NCBI GenBank assembly: GCA_039725955.1 | Contig: CP091033.1 | Coordinates: 124,001 to 188,000, forward strand | Origin: Sinorhizobium sp. B11 | GTDB lineage: Bacteria > Pseudomonadota > Alphaproteobacteria > Rhizobiales > Rhizobiaceae | Length of the DNA stretch: 64,000 nucleotides | Reading direction: 5' to 3' | Part shown: piece by piece, positions 1 to 8,619 of the stretch | Position numbering within the stretch: the stretch's first letter is position 1 | How the letters are laid out: each line of letters begins with the position of its first letter | Translations under genes and position numbers: made by a program | Notes under the pieces: model-generated | Seen by the model: only the letters and a program-made list of their open reading frames with translations | What the model was told of the DNA's origin: nothing | Databases searched by the model: none

Positions 1-73
1 GGGTCTCCTCCCCATTTTAAACGGATACAGCCTGGTGGTCAGTTGACCTCTCCTCAATTCCATGCTGCATTAA

Positions 74-92
74 TTAGATTAAGTTACTTTGA
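74..92 (+). promoter_or_regulatory. putative ROK-regulator operator, copy 1
   Basis: The 19-mer TTAGATTAAGTTACTTTGA is, read on the opposite strand, 17/19 identical to the element at 2557-2575 before the alpha-mannosidase. The core AAGTNACTT is palindromic. The two copies bracket the ROK repressor gene, so this is inferred to be its binding site controlling the dehydrogenase transcript. Confidence 0.5.
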
Positions 93-125
93 TTTGATGT
101 CAAGCCGCAGCTTGGGAGGATTGAG

Positions 126-152
126 ATGCCGGCGACATTCAACACAAGTTAG
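126..152 (+). other. possible 8-codon leader ORF
   Basis: An ATG at 126 follows a strong Shine-Dalgarno GGGAGGA (114-120) at 5-nt spacing and opens a frame of only eight codons (MPATFNTS) ending at TAG 150-152. It lies between the putative ROK element at 74-92 and the dehydrogenase at 275. It could be a leader peptide, the decayed start of a lost gene, or chance. Nothing else is visible in the first 270 bases apart from a TTGACC at 43-48 that could be a -35 box. Confidence 0.2.
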
Positions 153-274
153 CGCGCGCCAGCCGCATTTCCCGATCACAGAAAATCGAGCCATTTCGGG
201 CATCCGCAATGGCGTGGTGAGGACTTTGCCCCGGCTGCGTGAGGTGGCCGAACCTGACATCTATGGAGGATAAG

Positions 275-1321
275 ATGCGCTTACTCATTCTCGGCACTGG
301 CGGGATGGCCAACCAGCATGCTGCAAATTTCAAGGCGATCGACGGCGTCAGCGTGGTGGGCGGCGTCGACGTCGTTCCCGAACGGCTGGCGGCATTCTGT
401 TCGGAACACGGCATTCCCAACCATTTCAGTTCGCTGGAAGAAGCTCTTGCGTGGGGCGAGTTCGATGCCGTTGCCAACGTCACGCCTGACCGCATTCACC
501 ACCCGACGACGCTTCAGGCGATCGCTGCGGGTAAACACGTCTTCTGCGAAAAGCCGTTGGCGACTGACGCCATCAAGGCGATGGAAATGACCGATGCCAT
601 CGAAAAGGCCGGCAAGGTCGGCATGGTCAACTTCACCTATCGCAATTCTCCCGCCCTGCAGAAAGGCCGGCAGATGGTCCTTGCCGGCGAGATCGGCGAG
701 GTGCGACATGTCGAGGCATCGCACCTGCAGAGCTGGCTCGTCGGTCGTCATTGGGGCGATTGGAAAACAGAGAGCAAATGGCTGTGGCGGCTCAGCAAGA
801 AGCACGGCTCGAACGGCGCGCTCGGCGATATCGGCATCCATATCGTCGATTTCGCGTCCTACGGGTCGGGATTGGACGTCGCCCATGTGTTTGCGCGGCT
901 CAAGACCTTCAACAAGGCACCGGGCCACAAGATCGGTGAATATGATCTCGATGCGAATGACAGCTTCACGATGAATGTCGACTTCACGACCGGGGCGATT
1001 GGCACCATCCAGGCGACGCGAACCGCGGCCGGCCAGATGGATCAGTTGCGTCTCCGTGTCTATGGCGAGACAGGGTCGGTCGAGATGATCTACGATACAG
1101 GAAAGTCGACGCTTCGCGCCTGCCTTGGTGAAGACGTTCACACTGCCACATGGCGCGATATTCCCTTCGACCCGGTCGAAACCAATTACCAGCGCTTCGT
1201 GCAGGCGGTGAGGGTGGGCAAGACGCAGGAACCGTCGTTCCGCCGCGCAGCGAATATCCAGAAGGTGCTCGACAAGGCGCTTGCCTCGGATGCCAGTCAC
1301 AGAGACGAGGCGCTTGGCTGA
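275..1321 (+). CDS. Gfo/Idh/MocA family oxidoreductase
   Basis: 348 residues, a normal length for NAD(P)-dependent sugar dehydrogenases of the Gfo/Idh/MocA family, which are cytoplasmic and act on free sugars, inositols or sugar derivatives. The N-terminal Rossmann segment carries the nucleotide loop GTGGMANQHA, followed by the family's EKPLA motif near residue 98 and a GALGDIGIHIVD segment in the C-terminal domain, which holds the usual catalytic Asp/His pair. The ATG at 275 is chosen over an upstream GTG (239) because TGGAGGA at 264-270 is well placed. The gene sits beside a ROK repressor and a GH38 mannosidase and shares an upstream element with the mannosidase, which suggests oxidation of a sugar released by that enzyme. 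The substrate cannot be told from sequence. Confidence 0.88.
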   Translation: MRLLILGTGGMANQHAANFKAIDGVSVVGGVDVVPERLAAFCSEHGIPNHFSSLEEALAWGEFDAVANVTPDRIHHPTTLQAIAAGKHVFCEKPLATDAIKAMEMTDAIEKAGKVGMVNFTYRNSPALQKGRQMVLAGEIGEVRHVEASHLQSWLVGRHWGDWKTESKWLWRLSKKHGSNGALGDIGIHIVDFASYGSGLDVAHVFARLKTFNKAPGHKIGEYDLDANDSFTMNVDFTTGAIGTIQATRTAAGQMDQLRLRVYGETGSVEMIYDTGKSTLRACLGEDVHTATWRDIPFDPVETNYQRFVQAVRVGKTQEPSFRRAANIQKVLDKALASDASHRDEALG

Positions 1322-1337
1322 GCCGACTTGGGCCGGT

Positions 1338-2474
1338 TCAGGCTGATACCGGCGGCAGCAGGGTGTTGAGGAAGGGCAGCAATGCCGCCCCCAGTGCCAC
1401 GCCGCCGCCACTGAAGCTTGCCGGCTTCATCGGCGAAATCCATGGCGTCAGGAAGGGACGCTTTGACGTGTCGCGCCGTTCGACGGAGAGCTGGTGGATC
1501 AGCGCTTCGATGACGCTTCGCGGCAGGTCGCCGCCGATCATGATGACACCTGGCGCGATGAAGCCGGCCATGGCGATGATGGGATCAAGCAGGTGGCTTG
1601 CGGCATCGCGGATCCACTGCGTCAATTGAGGTGAAGACGGCTCCTCGCCCGCGACGAGCCGCCCGAACTCGTCCTCGCTGACCAGTGCGCGCAGGGCGCC
1701 GAAGCCGACCACGGCGTTCAGCCGGACATTGTCGGGGCCGGTCAGCATTTCGCCGATACTGCCCGCGCGTCCGTGAACACCGGAATAGGGGATACCGCGA
1801 ACGAGGAAGCCGGCCTGGACATCTTCATCGATTATGATCATCGCCAGTCCGCCTTCGGGGGCGGGCGCGCCGATGGTGCGCTCGGCAAGCAGGCTTGCGG
1901 TGCACTCGTTTTCCACGTGGCTGGCCGGAAGCGTCGATGCTGCGTCGAGTTCATCGCTTTCCGCTGCCGTCCAGTCATTGGACCCGATCCCCAGGCCGAT
2001 GATCGGCAAGCCGACATGCCGGCCGATCATGTTTTCCGTTACCGAAAGGATTGACGGGACGCGCGTTGCCGGGGTGAGGGGAAAATATTCGCGATCATGG
2101 ACCTGGCCGCTGAGATCGATCAGCACCGCTTCGCCTCGGCTTTGGCGAACCCTGATACCGATCGAGAAGGCTCCATCCGGCCGCAGGGCAAATTCCGCCG
2201 CAGTGGCGCTGTTGCCCGCGCCGTTGCGGCGGTGCGACGTCACCAATCCTCCGTCACTCAGGCGGCGCAGGATATTAGTGATGCCCGGACCGGTAAGCCC
2301 GGAATGCTGGCCAAGTTCCGTCCGGGTCAACGGACCATGTCGGCGGATCGCTTCCAGGATGACGCGGATATTTCTGTCGGCGATTTCTCCCGACCGCAGA
2401 CCGATTGTTTTACCCCGCGTAACGGCCGTTTCCTCTGCCTGACGTCGCCGCGGCCCGGATCGAAGATACCGCAT
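1338..2474 (-). CDS. ROK family transcriptional regulator
   Basis: 378 residues. An N-terminal winged helix-turn-helix (about residues 35-85, with LTRTELGQHSGLTGPGITNILRRL) precedes a ROK sugar-kinase-like domain, the NagC/XylR-type repressor architecture. The ATP/sugar kinase motifs look degraded: the Gly-rich stretch in the kinase domain is weak and the CxCGxxGC zinc motif of active ROK kinases is absent. That fits a sensor rather than an enzyme. It lies tail-to-tail with the dehydrogenase (16-nt gap) and head-to-head with the alpha-mannosidase. Its likely operators are the paired elements at 74-92 and 2557-2575. It probably represses the surrounding mannoside genes until a sugar ligand binds. 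Confidence 0.85.
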   Translation of the reverse strand: MRYLRSGPRRRQAEETAVTRGKTIGLRSGEIADRNIRVILEAIRRHGPLTRTELGQHSGLTGPGITNILRRLSDGGLVTSHRRNGAGNSATAAEFALRPDGAFSIGIRVRQSRGEAVLIDLSGQVHDREYFPLTPATRVPSILSVTENMIGRHVGLPIIGLGIGSNDWTAAESDELDAASTLPASHVENECTASLLAERTIGAPAPEGGLAMIIIDEDVQAGFLVRGIPYSGVHGRAGSIGEMLTGPDNVRLNAVVGFGALRALVSEDEFGRLVAGEEPSSPQLTQWIRDAASHLLDPIIAMAGFIAPGVIMIGGDLPRSVIEALIHQLSVERRDTSKRPFLTPWISPMKPASFSGGGVALGAALLPFLNTLLPPVSA

Positions 2475-2545
2475 GACCGTCTTCCCTAAGCACCTGAATG
2501 CTTGTGTATCACAGGCAAAACTCTAGCAACTTATTTCTTGTGCGC

Positions 2546-2575
2546 TTGACGTGAAAACAAAGTTACTTAATCTAA
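2546..2575 (+). promoter_or_regulatory. promoter with putative ROK operator, copy 2
   Basis: TTGACG at 2546-2551 resembles a -35 box. The element ACAAAGTTACTTAATCTAA at 2557-2575 follows it and overlaps the expected -10 position (TAATCT, 2568-2573). Its reverse complement matches the element at 74-92 at 17 of 19 positions. A repressor bound here would block the mannosidase promoter. This placement also argues that translation starts downstream, not at the GTG at 2551. Confidence 0.5.
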
Positions 2576-2685
2576 GAGCCGCCACGCGTTTCGGTTGGAG
2601 GAGACGGGACGCGGCGCCTGCGGCTCATTTGCGCGACCTGATTTCTCCCCGCCCGTCAGTTGCTTATTTTCCAATAGGACCCGTC

Positions 2686-5600
2686 ATGTCTCTCACTATC
2701 GCCCAACGTCTCGATCGTCTGAAAGTCCGTACAGCCGAGCTTGCTCACTGGCGCGACCGGCAAAGCGTTGTGATCGACGGCTGGACCTTCGACGGCGAGC
2801 CGATCGCCCATCATCAGGATTGGCCGCACCGCAACGGAACGGTTCATTTCGCGGCGTCCGCGGCCGCACCGCGCGACTGGCCAATCGAACAGGTTCGCCT
2901 GCAGCTTGATCTCGGCGGCGAAAGCTTGATCACATTGCAATATCCGGGCGGTGAGGCCGAGACATTCGGTCTCGACCCCTACCATCAGGAATTCCCGATC
3001 AAGGGCAGGGAGTTTTCAATTGCGACCGAAAGCGTTGCACGCTTTCCCTTCGGTGAGCCGAACCGGGCGCCGAAGCTCAACAGGGCGCGGCTGATCTGGC
3101 TGGATGAACCGGTCCATAAACTGCACCTTCTGTTGCGGCAGCTCGGCGAAGCCGCCGATGTGCTGGAAAACCATGAGGTCTTGCCGCACCTCATCGAGGC
3201 GGCCGAACAGGTGCTGCGCAGCCTGGACTGGCCCTCGGACACGTCAGCCTATATTTCGCGCACATCCGGTGCGGTCATGCAGCAGAAGATCTGGGAACTG
3301 CCGGAACTGCAGGAAAACCCGGCCGGTCTGACGGAAACACAAAGTGCTTTGGCCGCAGCGGCCTACGATCAGCTGGTCGCGCGTCTGAAAGAGCTTCAGA
3401 AGCGGTTCCCGCCGAATGGCGAGCTGTTGCTGACTGGCCATGCCCATATCGACCTTGCCTGGCTCTGGCCCTACCGCGAGACGCGCCGGAAGATGCGCCG
3501 CACCTTCAATACCGCGCTCTCGCTGATGGAGCGGTCGGACGACTTCCGATTCAACCAATCGACCGCTCATTATTATGCGCAGATGGAAGAGGACGATCCG
3601 GAGCTTCTCGAGCGTATCAAGAAGAAGGTCGCCGAGGGCAAGTGGGAAACGGTCGGCGGAATGTGGGTCGAACCCGACACCAACATGCCGACTGGCGAAA
3701 GTCTTGCGCGGCAGGTGCTTTACGGGCAGCGTTATTTCGAAAAACATTTCGGCCTGCGCCACACGGTCTGCTGGCTGCCTGACTGTTTCGGCTTTTCGGG
3801 CGCCTTGCCGCAGATCCTGAAGCTCGGCGGAATCGACAGCTTCTTCACCATCAAGGTGAACTGGAGCGAGACCAATCATATTTCATCCGATCTTTTCTGG
3901 TGGAAGGGCCTCGATGGAAGCAAGGTTCTAACCCACACATTCGATAATCCCATGCATGGCTATAATGGTTTCGTGCAGCCGGATTGCTTCGTGCCGACCT
4001 GGAAGAATTTCCGCGGCAAGACGCAGCACGATACGTCGCTCCTGGCAGTCGGCTATGGCGATGGCGGCGGCGGCGTGACACCTGAAATGGTCGAGCGCGA
4101 AGTGCAACTGCGCGACTTTCCGGCGATCCCCAGTGCGCGCTGGGGCACGGTGAAAGGCTTTTACGAAAAGGCCCACCGTACTGCGGAGGAAAAAGAGCTT
4201 CCGGTATGGGACGGGGAAATCTACCTTGAACTGCACCGTGCGACGCTGACCTCGCAAAGCGGTGTCAAGCGCAAGCACCGGCAGGCCGAGCGGGCGCTCA
4301 TTACGGCGGAGACGATCGCTTCACTTGCGCACTTGCTGGGTGCCGGTAAGCCGGAAAGCCTGGAAGCGGACTGGCGTGTCGTCCTTAAGAACGAATTTCA
4401 TGACATCCTGCCGGGCTCGAGCATTCGCGAGGTCTATATAGATGCCGAGCAGGAGCTTGACGGCGTAATCGTCAATGCCGGGGCAGATCAGGCCAAGGCT
4501 TTGAAGGCGCTGTCGTCCCAGCTTCCGGCAGGCGGACTGACGGACGCGGTCATTGCCGTTAATCCGTCGCTCGCGCCGCGACCCCTGACCGCCAGGCTTT
4601 CGGATGGAACGGTCTTGTCATCTGCCGATATTGTCGCTCCGCTTTCCGTCGCAGTCTTCGATCGCAGGGCATTGAAGCCGGCCGGCATGCTGAAGGCCGA
4701 CGCCCACAGCCTTGAGAACGAACATCTGTCTGTTGTCATCGGCAAGGATGGCGCCGTTTCGAGCCTCGTCCACAAGGCAACGGGCAGGGAGGCGGTCGAG
4801 GGCGGCGCCAATCAGCTCTGGGTCTATCCGGCCGATAAGCCACGCAACTGGGACGCATGGGATGTCGACGCCGACTATGCGGAAAAGGCCGTCCGCCTCG
4901 ACAAACCCGAAAGCATCACACTTGTCGAACAGGGGCCGCATCGCGCGGCGATCCGTGTCGTCCATCGATACCGGAACTCGACGGTCACCCAGCTTTACGC
5001 GCTGACCGCGAATGGCCGCAGGCTCGATATCGAAACGACGATCGACTGGCACGACCGGCGCACTCTGCTGAGAACACTGAACCCTGTCGCCGTGCGGTCC
5101 CGCACTGCCACTTTCGAATGCGCCTTCGGTATCGTCGAGCGCCAGACGCATACGAACACTTCCTGGGAACAGGCGATGTTCGAAGCTGCCGCGCACCGTT
5201 TCGTCGATCTCAGCGAGCCGGGCTTCGGTGTCGCCCTGCTGAACAATGCCAAATACGGGCATAGCGCACGCGGCAATGTCATCGGCATGAGCCTCGTGCG
5301 CTCACCAATTTATCCCGATCCGCTCGCCGACGAAGGCGAGCAGAGCTTTACCTATGCGCTGATGCCGCATGAGGGCGCCTGGCATGAAGGCGGGGTCCTG
5401 CAGGAGGCGATCGATCTCAACCAGCCGCTCGTTACCGGCGAGTCAACCGGGCTCTCGGCAGGCACGCTGTCGCCGCTTGGCGTCGAGGGCATACCGGTCG
5501 CTTTTTCGGGACTGAAAGCGGCGGAGGATGGAGAGGGCCTTATCCTGCGGCTTTACGAGCCGGCAGGCCGCCGCGGGCTGCTTTCGCTTGCCCTGCCGTC

Positions 5601-5712
5601 CGGCTGGCAGTCTTCGGGACCTCTGAACATCCTCGAAGAACCGATCGAACGTGCAGGCCCTGCCGACATCATGCCGTTTGAAATCCGGACCTGGCGGCTG
5701 CAACAAAGCTGA
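2686..5712 (+). CDS. alpha-mannosidase, glycoside hydrolase family 38
   Basis: 1008 residues, typical of cytosolic class II alpha-mannosidases. The GH38 signature residues are present: GHAHIDLAWLWPYRETRRK around residue 250 (Zn ligands His and Asp), the nucleophile motif PDCFGFSGALPQ near residue 365 (Asp of PDCFG), and NEFHDILPGSS near residue 570 (Zn ligand His). There is no signal peptide, so it acts on mannosides imported into the cell. The frame opens at a GTG (2551), but that codon lies inside the promoter/operator, so the ATG at 2686 (MSLTIAQRL) is preferred although its ribosome site is weak. It is divergent from the ROK repressor, and transketolase follows 167 nt downstream. Confidence 0.93.
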   Translation: MSLTIAQRLDRLKVRTAELAHWRDRQSVVIDGWTFDGEPIAHHQDWPHRNGTVHFAASAAAPRDWPIEQVRLQLDLGGESLITLQYPGGEAETFGLDPYHQEFPIKGREFSIATESVARFPFGEPNRAPKLNRARLIWLDEPVHKLHLLLRQLGEAADVLENHEVLPHLIEAAEQVLRSLDWPSDTSAYISRTSGAVMQQKIWELPELQENPAGLTETQSALAAAAYDQLVARLKELQKRFPPNGELLLTGHAHIDLAWLWPYRETRRKMRRTFNTALSLMERSDDFRFNQSTAHYYAQMEEDDPELLERIKKKVAEGKWETVGGMWVEPDTNMPTGESLARQVLYGQRYFEKHFGLRHTVCWLPDCFGFSGALPQILKLGGIDSFFTIKVNWSETNHISSDLFWWKGLDGSKVLTHTFDNPMHGYNGFVQPDCFVPTWKNFRGKTQHDTSLLAVGYGDGGGGVTPEMVEREVQLRDFPAIPSARWGTVKGFYEKAHRTAEEKELPVWDGEIYLELHRATLTSQSGVKRKHRQAERALITAETIASLAHLLGAGKPESLEADWRVVLKNEFHDILPGSSIREVYIDAEQELDGVIVNAGADQAKALKALSSQLPAGGLTDAVIAVNPSLAPRPLTARLSDGTVLSSADIVAPLSVAVFDRRALKPAGMLKADAHSLENEHLSVVIGKDGAVSSLVHKATGREAVEGGANQLWVYPADKPRNWDAWDVDADYAEKAVRLDKPESITLVEQGPHRAAIRVVHRYRNSTVTQLYALTANGRRLDIETTIDWHDRRTLLRTLNPVAVRSRTATFECAFGIVERQTHTNTSWEQAMFEAAAHRFVDLSEPGFGVALLNNAKYGHSARGNVIGMSLVRSPIYPDPLADEGEQSFTYALMPHEGAWHEGGVLQEAIDLNQPLVTGESTGLSAGTLSPLGVEGIPVAFSGLKAAEDGEGLILRLYEPAGRRGLLSLALPSGWQSSGPLNILEEPIERAGPADIMPFEIRTWRLQQS

Positions 5713-5726
5713 TCGCGATTGCAGCG

Positions 5727-5751
5727 CCTGTCCGGAGAGGATGCGGACAGG
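5727..5751 (+). terminator. hairpin after the mannosidase
   Basis: Inverted repeat CCTGTCCG (5727-5734) and CGGACAGG (5744-5751) with a 9-nt loop, 15 nt after the mannosidase stop codon. There is no T-run, so it may be a weak terminator or an mRNA-stabilising stem. Confidence 0.35.
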
Positions 5752-5842
5752 AGGCCACGGCGGCGAGATGACGACCGGATGATGAAGTTCTTGGTCGGAT
5801 TTCAACATGTCGCAGTGGCCCAGTTCGTATCGGGCACTATCT

Positions 5843-5869
5843 TCGGGTCTGTCCTTTCACCAGACCCGA
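5843..5869 (+). promoter_or_regulatory. hairpin abutting the transketolase ribosome site
   Basis: Perfect 9-bp stem TCGGGTCTG (5843-5851) / CAGACCCGA (5861-5869) with a 9-nt loop. The 3' arm ends inside the Shine-Dalgarno GAGGAAA (5868-5874) of tkt. In mRNA this would partly occupy the ribosome site, so it could tune translation or be a processing site. No known riboswitch consensus was recognised. Confidence 0.35.
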
Positions 5870-5879
5870 GGAAACCATC

Positions 5880-7910
5880 ATGACGGAATCCGTAAAATCC
5901 GTACCGGCGCCCCGCGATCAGCACCTTCGCGACATGGCCGATTGCATCCGGTTCCTCTCGATGGATGCCGTCGAGAAGGCCAAGAGCGGGCACCCCGGCA
6001 TGCCGATGGGCATGGCGGACATTGCCGTCGTGCTCTTTTCCGAATTCCTGAAATTCGATGCCGAAGACCCATACTGGTTCGATCGGGACCGTTTCCTGAT
6101 CTCCAACGGGCACGGTTCGATGCTGCTTTACAGCCTGCTCTACCTGACCGGCTACCAGGATATGACGATCGATCAGATCAAGAACTTTCGTCAAATCGAC
6201 AGCAGGACGGCAGGTCATCCCGAATACCGCCATGCGACGGGCATCGAGACGACCACCGGGCCGCTCGGACAGGGCATTGCCAATTCGGTCGGTTTTGCGC
6301 TTGCCGAGCGCATCATGAACGCCAGGTTTGGCGACAATCTTTCGAGCCACTACACCTATGTGTTCCTGGGTGACGGATGCCTGATGGAAGGCATCAGCCA
6401 GGAGGCCATATCGCTCGCAGGCCACTTGAAGCTCGGCAAGCTGATCGCATTCTGGGACAACAATTCGATCTCGATCGACGGGGCGACAAGTCTGGCGGAA
6501 TCCGACGATCAGCCGGCGCGGTTCCGTGCATCGAACTGGCATGTGCAGGAGATTGACGGACACGATACGGACGCCATCCGCGACGCAATCGTCGAAGCGC
6601 AGCGGGTCACCGATCGCCCGTCGTTGATTGCCTGCAAGACCATAATCGGTTTCGGCTTTCCGACGCGCGCCGGTACGCAGAAGGCTCATAGTGACGCGCC
6701 AGGCGAAGAGGAGATTGCCGGCGCTCGCAAGATTCTGGGCTGGACCGCGCCTCCCTTCGAGATCCCGTCCGGCCTGCTGGAAGACTGGAGGAAGATCGGC
6801 GCCAAGGGACGCAACGCCCGGATGGCCTGGGCGGTCCGGGTCCAGACCGCGAAGGCGGATGTTCGCGCTGACTTTGAGCGCCGCATGAAAGGCGAGCTGC
6901 CTTCAGACTGGACCAGCGCAATAGAAGCAGCAAAACAGGAGCTTCTGTCCGCCGACAAGGATTTGGCGACCAGACAGGCGAGCGGGATTGTTCTCAACCA
7001 CCTTGCCGAAGCCCTGCCCGAGCTTCTCGGCGGATCGGCGGACCTCACACCGTCGAACAATACGAAAGCTAAGTCCATGGTCGAAATTGCGCCGGGCCAG
7101 TATAATGGATCCTATATCCATTATGGCGTGCGCGAACATGGAATGGCCGCGGCCATCAACGGGATTGCCCTTCATGGCGGGCTGATCCCTTACGGCGGCA
7201 CCTTCCTGACCTTTTCCGACTACGCTCGTCCGTCCATCCGGCTGGCGGCAATGATGGCGGTGCGTTCGATCTTCGTGATGACACATGATTCGATCGGTCT
7301 CGGCGAAGATGGACCGACGCATCAGCCCGTCGAACATCTGACGGCGCTGCGCGCCATTCCGGGCCTTGCCGTGTTCCGTCCGGGCGACCCGATCGAGACG
7401 GCGGAATGCTGGCAGGCCATTCTCGATGCCCCGCGGCAGGCAGCCCTGATCGCTCTATCCCGCCAGCCCATGCCGCTTCTGAGGAAGCAGCCAGGCCCTC
7501 TCAACCTGTCGGCAAAGGGCGGATATGTTCTGCTCGAGGCTGAAGGTGGCGCGCGCGAACTGACCATCATGTCGACCGGATCGGAATTGCACCTTGCTGT
7601 CGAGGCAAGGGCGAGGCTTCAGGCGGAAGGCGTTCCGACCGCGGTCGTCTCCATGCCGTGCCGGCTGCTGTTTGAGGCGCAGGCACCGGACTACAAGCGC
7701 GAGGTTCTCGGAGACGGGACCGCGCGCGTTGCGGTGGAGGCCGCCGTCCAGGATAGCTGGGACCGATATATCGGGCTCGATGGCCGGTTCGTCGGCATGC
7801 ACAGCTTCGGTGCGTCCGGCAAGATCGACGATGTCTACAGGAAATTCGACATCACCACCGACGCAGTTGTGAAAGCCGCGCGGGGAGCGCTGGGTCCCCG
7901 CCGTCGGTGA
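5880..7910 (+). CDS. tkt: transketolase
   Basis: 676 residues, the standard length. Transketolase is a TPP- and Mg-dependent cytoplasmic enzyme of the pentose phosphate and Calvin pathways that moves two-carbon ketol units between sugar phosphates. Visible motifs are SGHPGMPMGMAD near residue 40, the TPP motif from GDGCLMEGISQEA to DNNSISIDG around residues 162-200, and FLTFSDYARPSIRLAA in the pyrimidine-binding domain. The start is the ATG after GAGGAAA at 5868-5874. Location beside a mannosidase/dehydrogenase block suggests a second, pathway-associated copy rather than the housekeeping gene with its usual gap/pgk neighbours; that is inference. Confidence 0.95.
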   Translation: MTESVKSVPAPRDQHLRDMADCIRFLSMDAVEKAKSGHPGMPMGMADIAVVLFSEFLKFDAEDPYWFDRDRFLISNGHGSMLLYSLLYLTGYQDMTIDQIKNFRQIDSRTAGHPEYRHATGIETTTGPLGQGIANSVGFALAERIMNARFGDNLSSHYTYVFLGDGCLMEGISQEAISLAGHLKLGKLIAFWDNNSISIDGATSLAESDDQPARFRASNWHVQEIDGHDTDAIRDAIVEAQRVTDRPSLIACKTIIGFGFPTRAGTQKAHSDAPGEEEIAGARKILGWTAPPFEIPSGLLEDWRKIGAKGRNARMAWAVRVQTAKADVRADFERRMKGELPSDWTSAIEAAKQELLSADKDLATRQASGIVLNHLAEALPELLGGSADLTPSNNTKAKSMVEIAPGQYNGSYIHYGVREHGMAAAINGIALHGGLIPYGGTFLTFSDYARPSIRLAAMMAVRSIFVMTHDSIGLGEDGPTHQPVEHLTALRAIPGLAVFRPGDPIETAECWQAILDAPRQAALIALSRQPMPLLRKQPGPLNLSAKGGYVLLEAEGGARELTIMSTGSELHLAVEARARLQAEGVPTAVVSMPCRLLFEAQAPDYKREVLGDGTARVAVEAAVQDSWDRYIGLDGRFVGMHSFGASGKIDDVYRKFDITTDAVVKAARGALGPRRR

Positions 7911-7985
7911 GTTGTTGGCGATCGCGGACGATTTGTGATCCCAACTGCTCTCGGCGCATGCGCTTCGGCATTATCAAGGACAAGA

Positions 7986-8369
7986 CTATTTCGTCATCCG
8001 CTCTGTAAGATGTACTCGCGACGGCGATGGTTCGAAACCATCTGCGAAATATTGCGTTTCATGGGCCACCAGCCCGTCGCGAAATTCCATGATGCTGACG
8101 ACGTATGAGGGTACATCGTCATAGGTGAGTGTAAATTCGGTGACCCAAAGATCGCCGTTGCCGACAATTCGTCGGACGGTGAACCGCTTCTTGTTCGGCT
8201 GAACGAACCGGCTTCGCTGAATATTGTGCCGACCGCGAATCCGCTCTCCTGATTGCGGATAATCCAGCAAGGCGTCGTCGTGATAGATCTCGTGTTCGGC
8301 ATCGAAATCGCTCGCGTCCGAAGCCCGCCAATGGCGCTCCAATCTTTCCTGCACCGTTTGATCTTTCAA
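7986..8369 (-). CDS. NTF2-like (SnoaL-type) small protein
   Basis: About 127 residues from a TTG at 8369 that follows GGAG at 6-nt spacing (MKDQTVQERLERHW). A longer frame to 8510 exists, but its first 47 residues are Arg/Pro-rich and look untranslated. The fold signature is that of the NTF2-like superfamily: N-terminal helix, then HEIYHDDALLDYPQSGERIRG, and C-terminal beta strands FTLTYDDVPSYVVSIMEFRDGLV. Members are ketosteroid-isomerase-like or polyketide-cyclase-like enzymes or binding proteins. No substrate can be named. It lies convergent to transketolase with a 75-nt gap and is probably monocistronic. Confidence 0.6.
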   Translation of the reverse strand: MKDQTVQERLERHWRASDASDFDAEHEIYHDDALLDYPQSGERIRGRHNIQRSRFVQPNKKRFTVRRIVGNGDLWVTEFTLTYDDVPSYVVSIMEFRDGLVAHETQYFADGFEPSPSRVHLTERMTK

Positions 8370-8619
8370 TGGGATCTCCAACCTTCGTTTGCCGCCCTCA
8401 TCCTCAGGGCGCCGAAATGGTGAGTTCGATCGCTGATCGTTCGAAGGATACGCTTGCCGAGAGCTGCCGGCAATTTGGCGATTGTGGGTATCAGCGCGGG
8501 GCCGGTACACGCTGATACATTTCAGCCGATTTTCGAAATATCTAGGACACGTGGATCCCTGAAATCACTCTCCGTTAACAGGCGCCGCGAATGTGGCAGC
8601 AATTGAAGGAGAGTGTTTC

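Noticed and set aside
281..1411. Long minus-strand frame opposite the dehydrogenase
   Set aside because: Antisense shadow of a clear Gfo/Idh/MocA gene; the translation shows no family motif and is rich in His/Arg/Asp as expected from high-GC complement.
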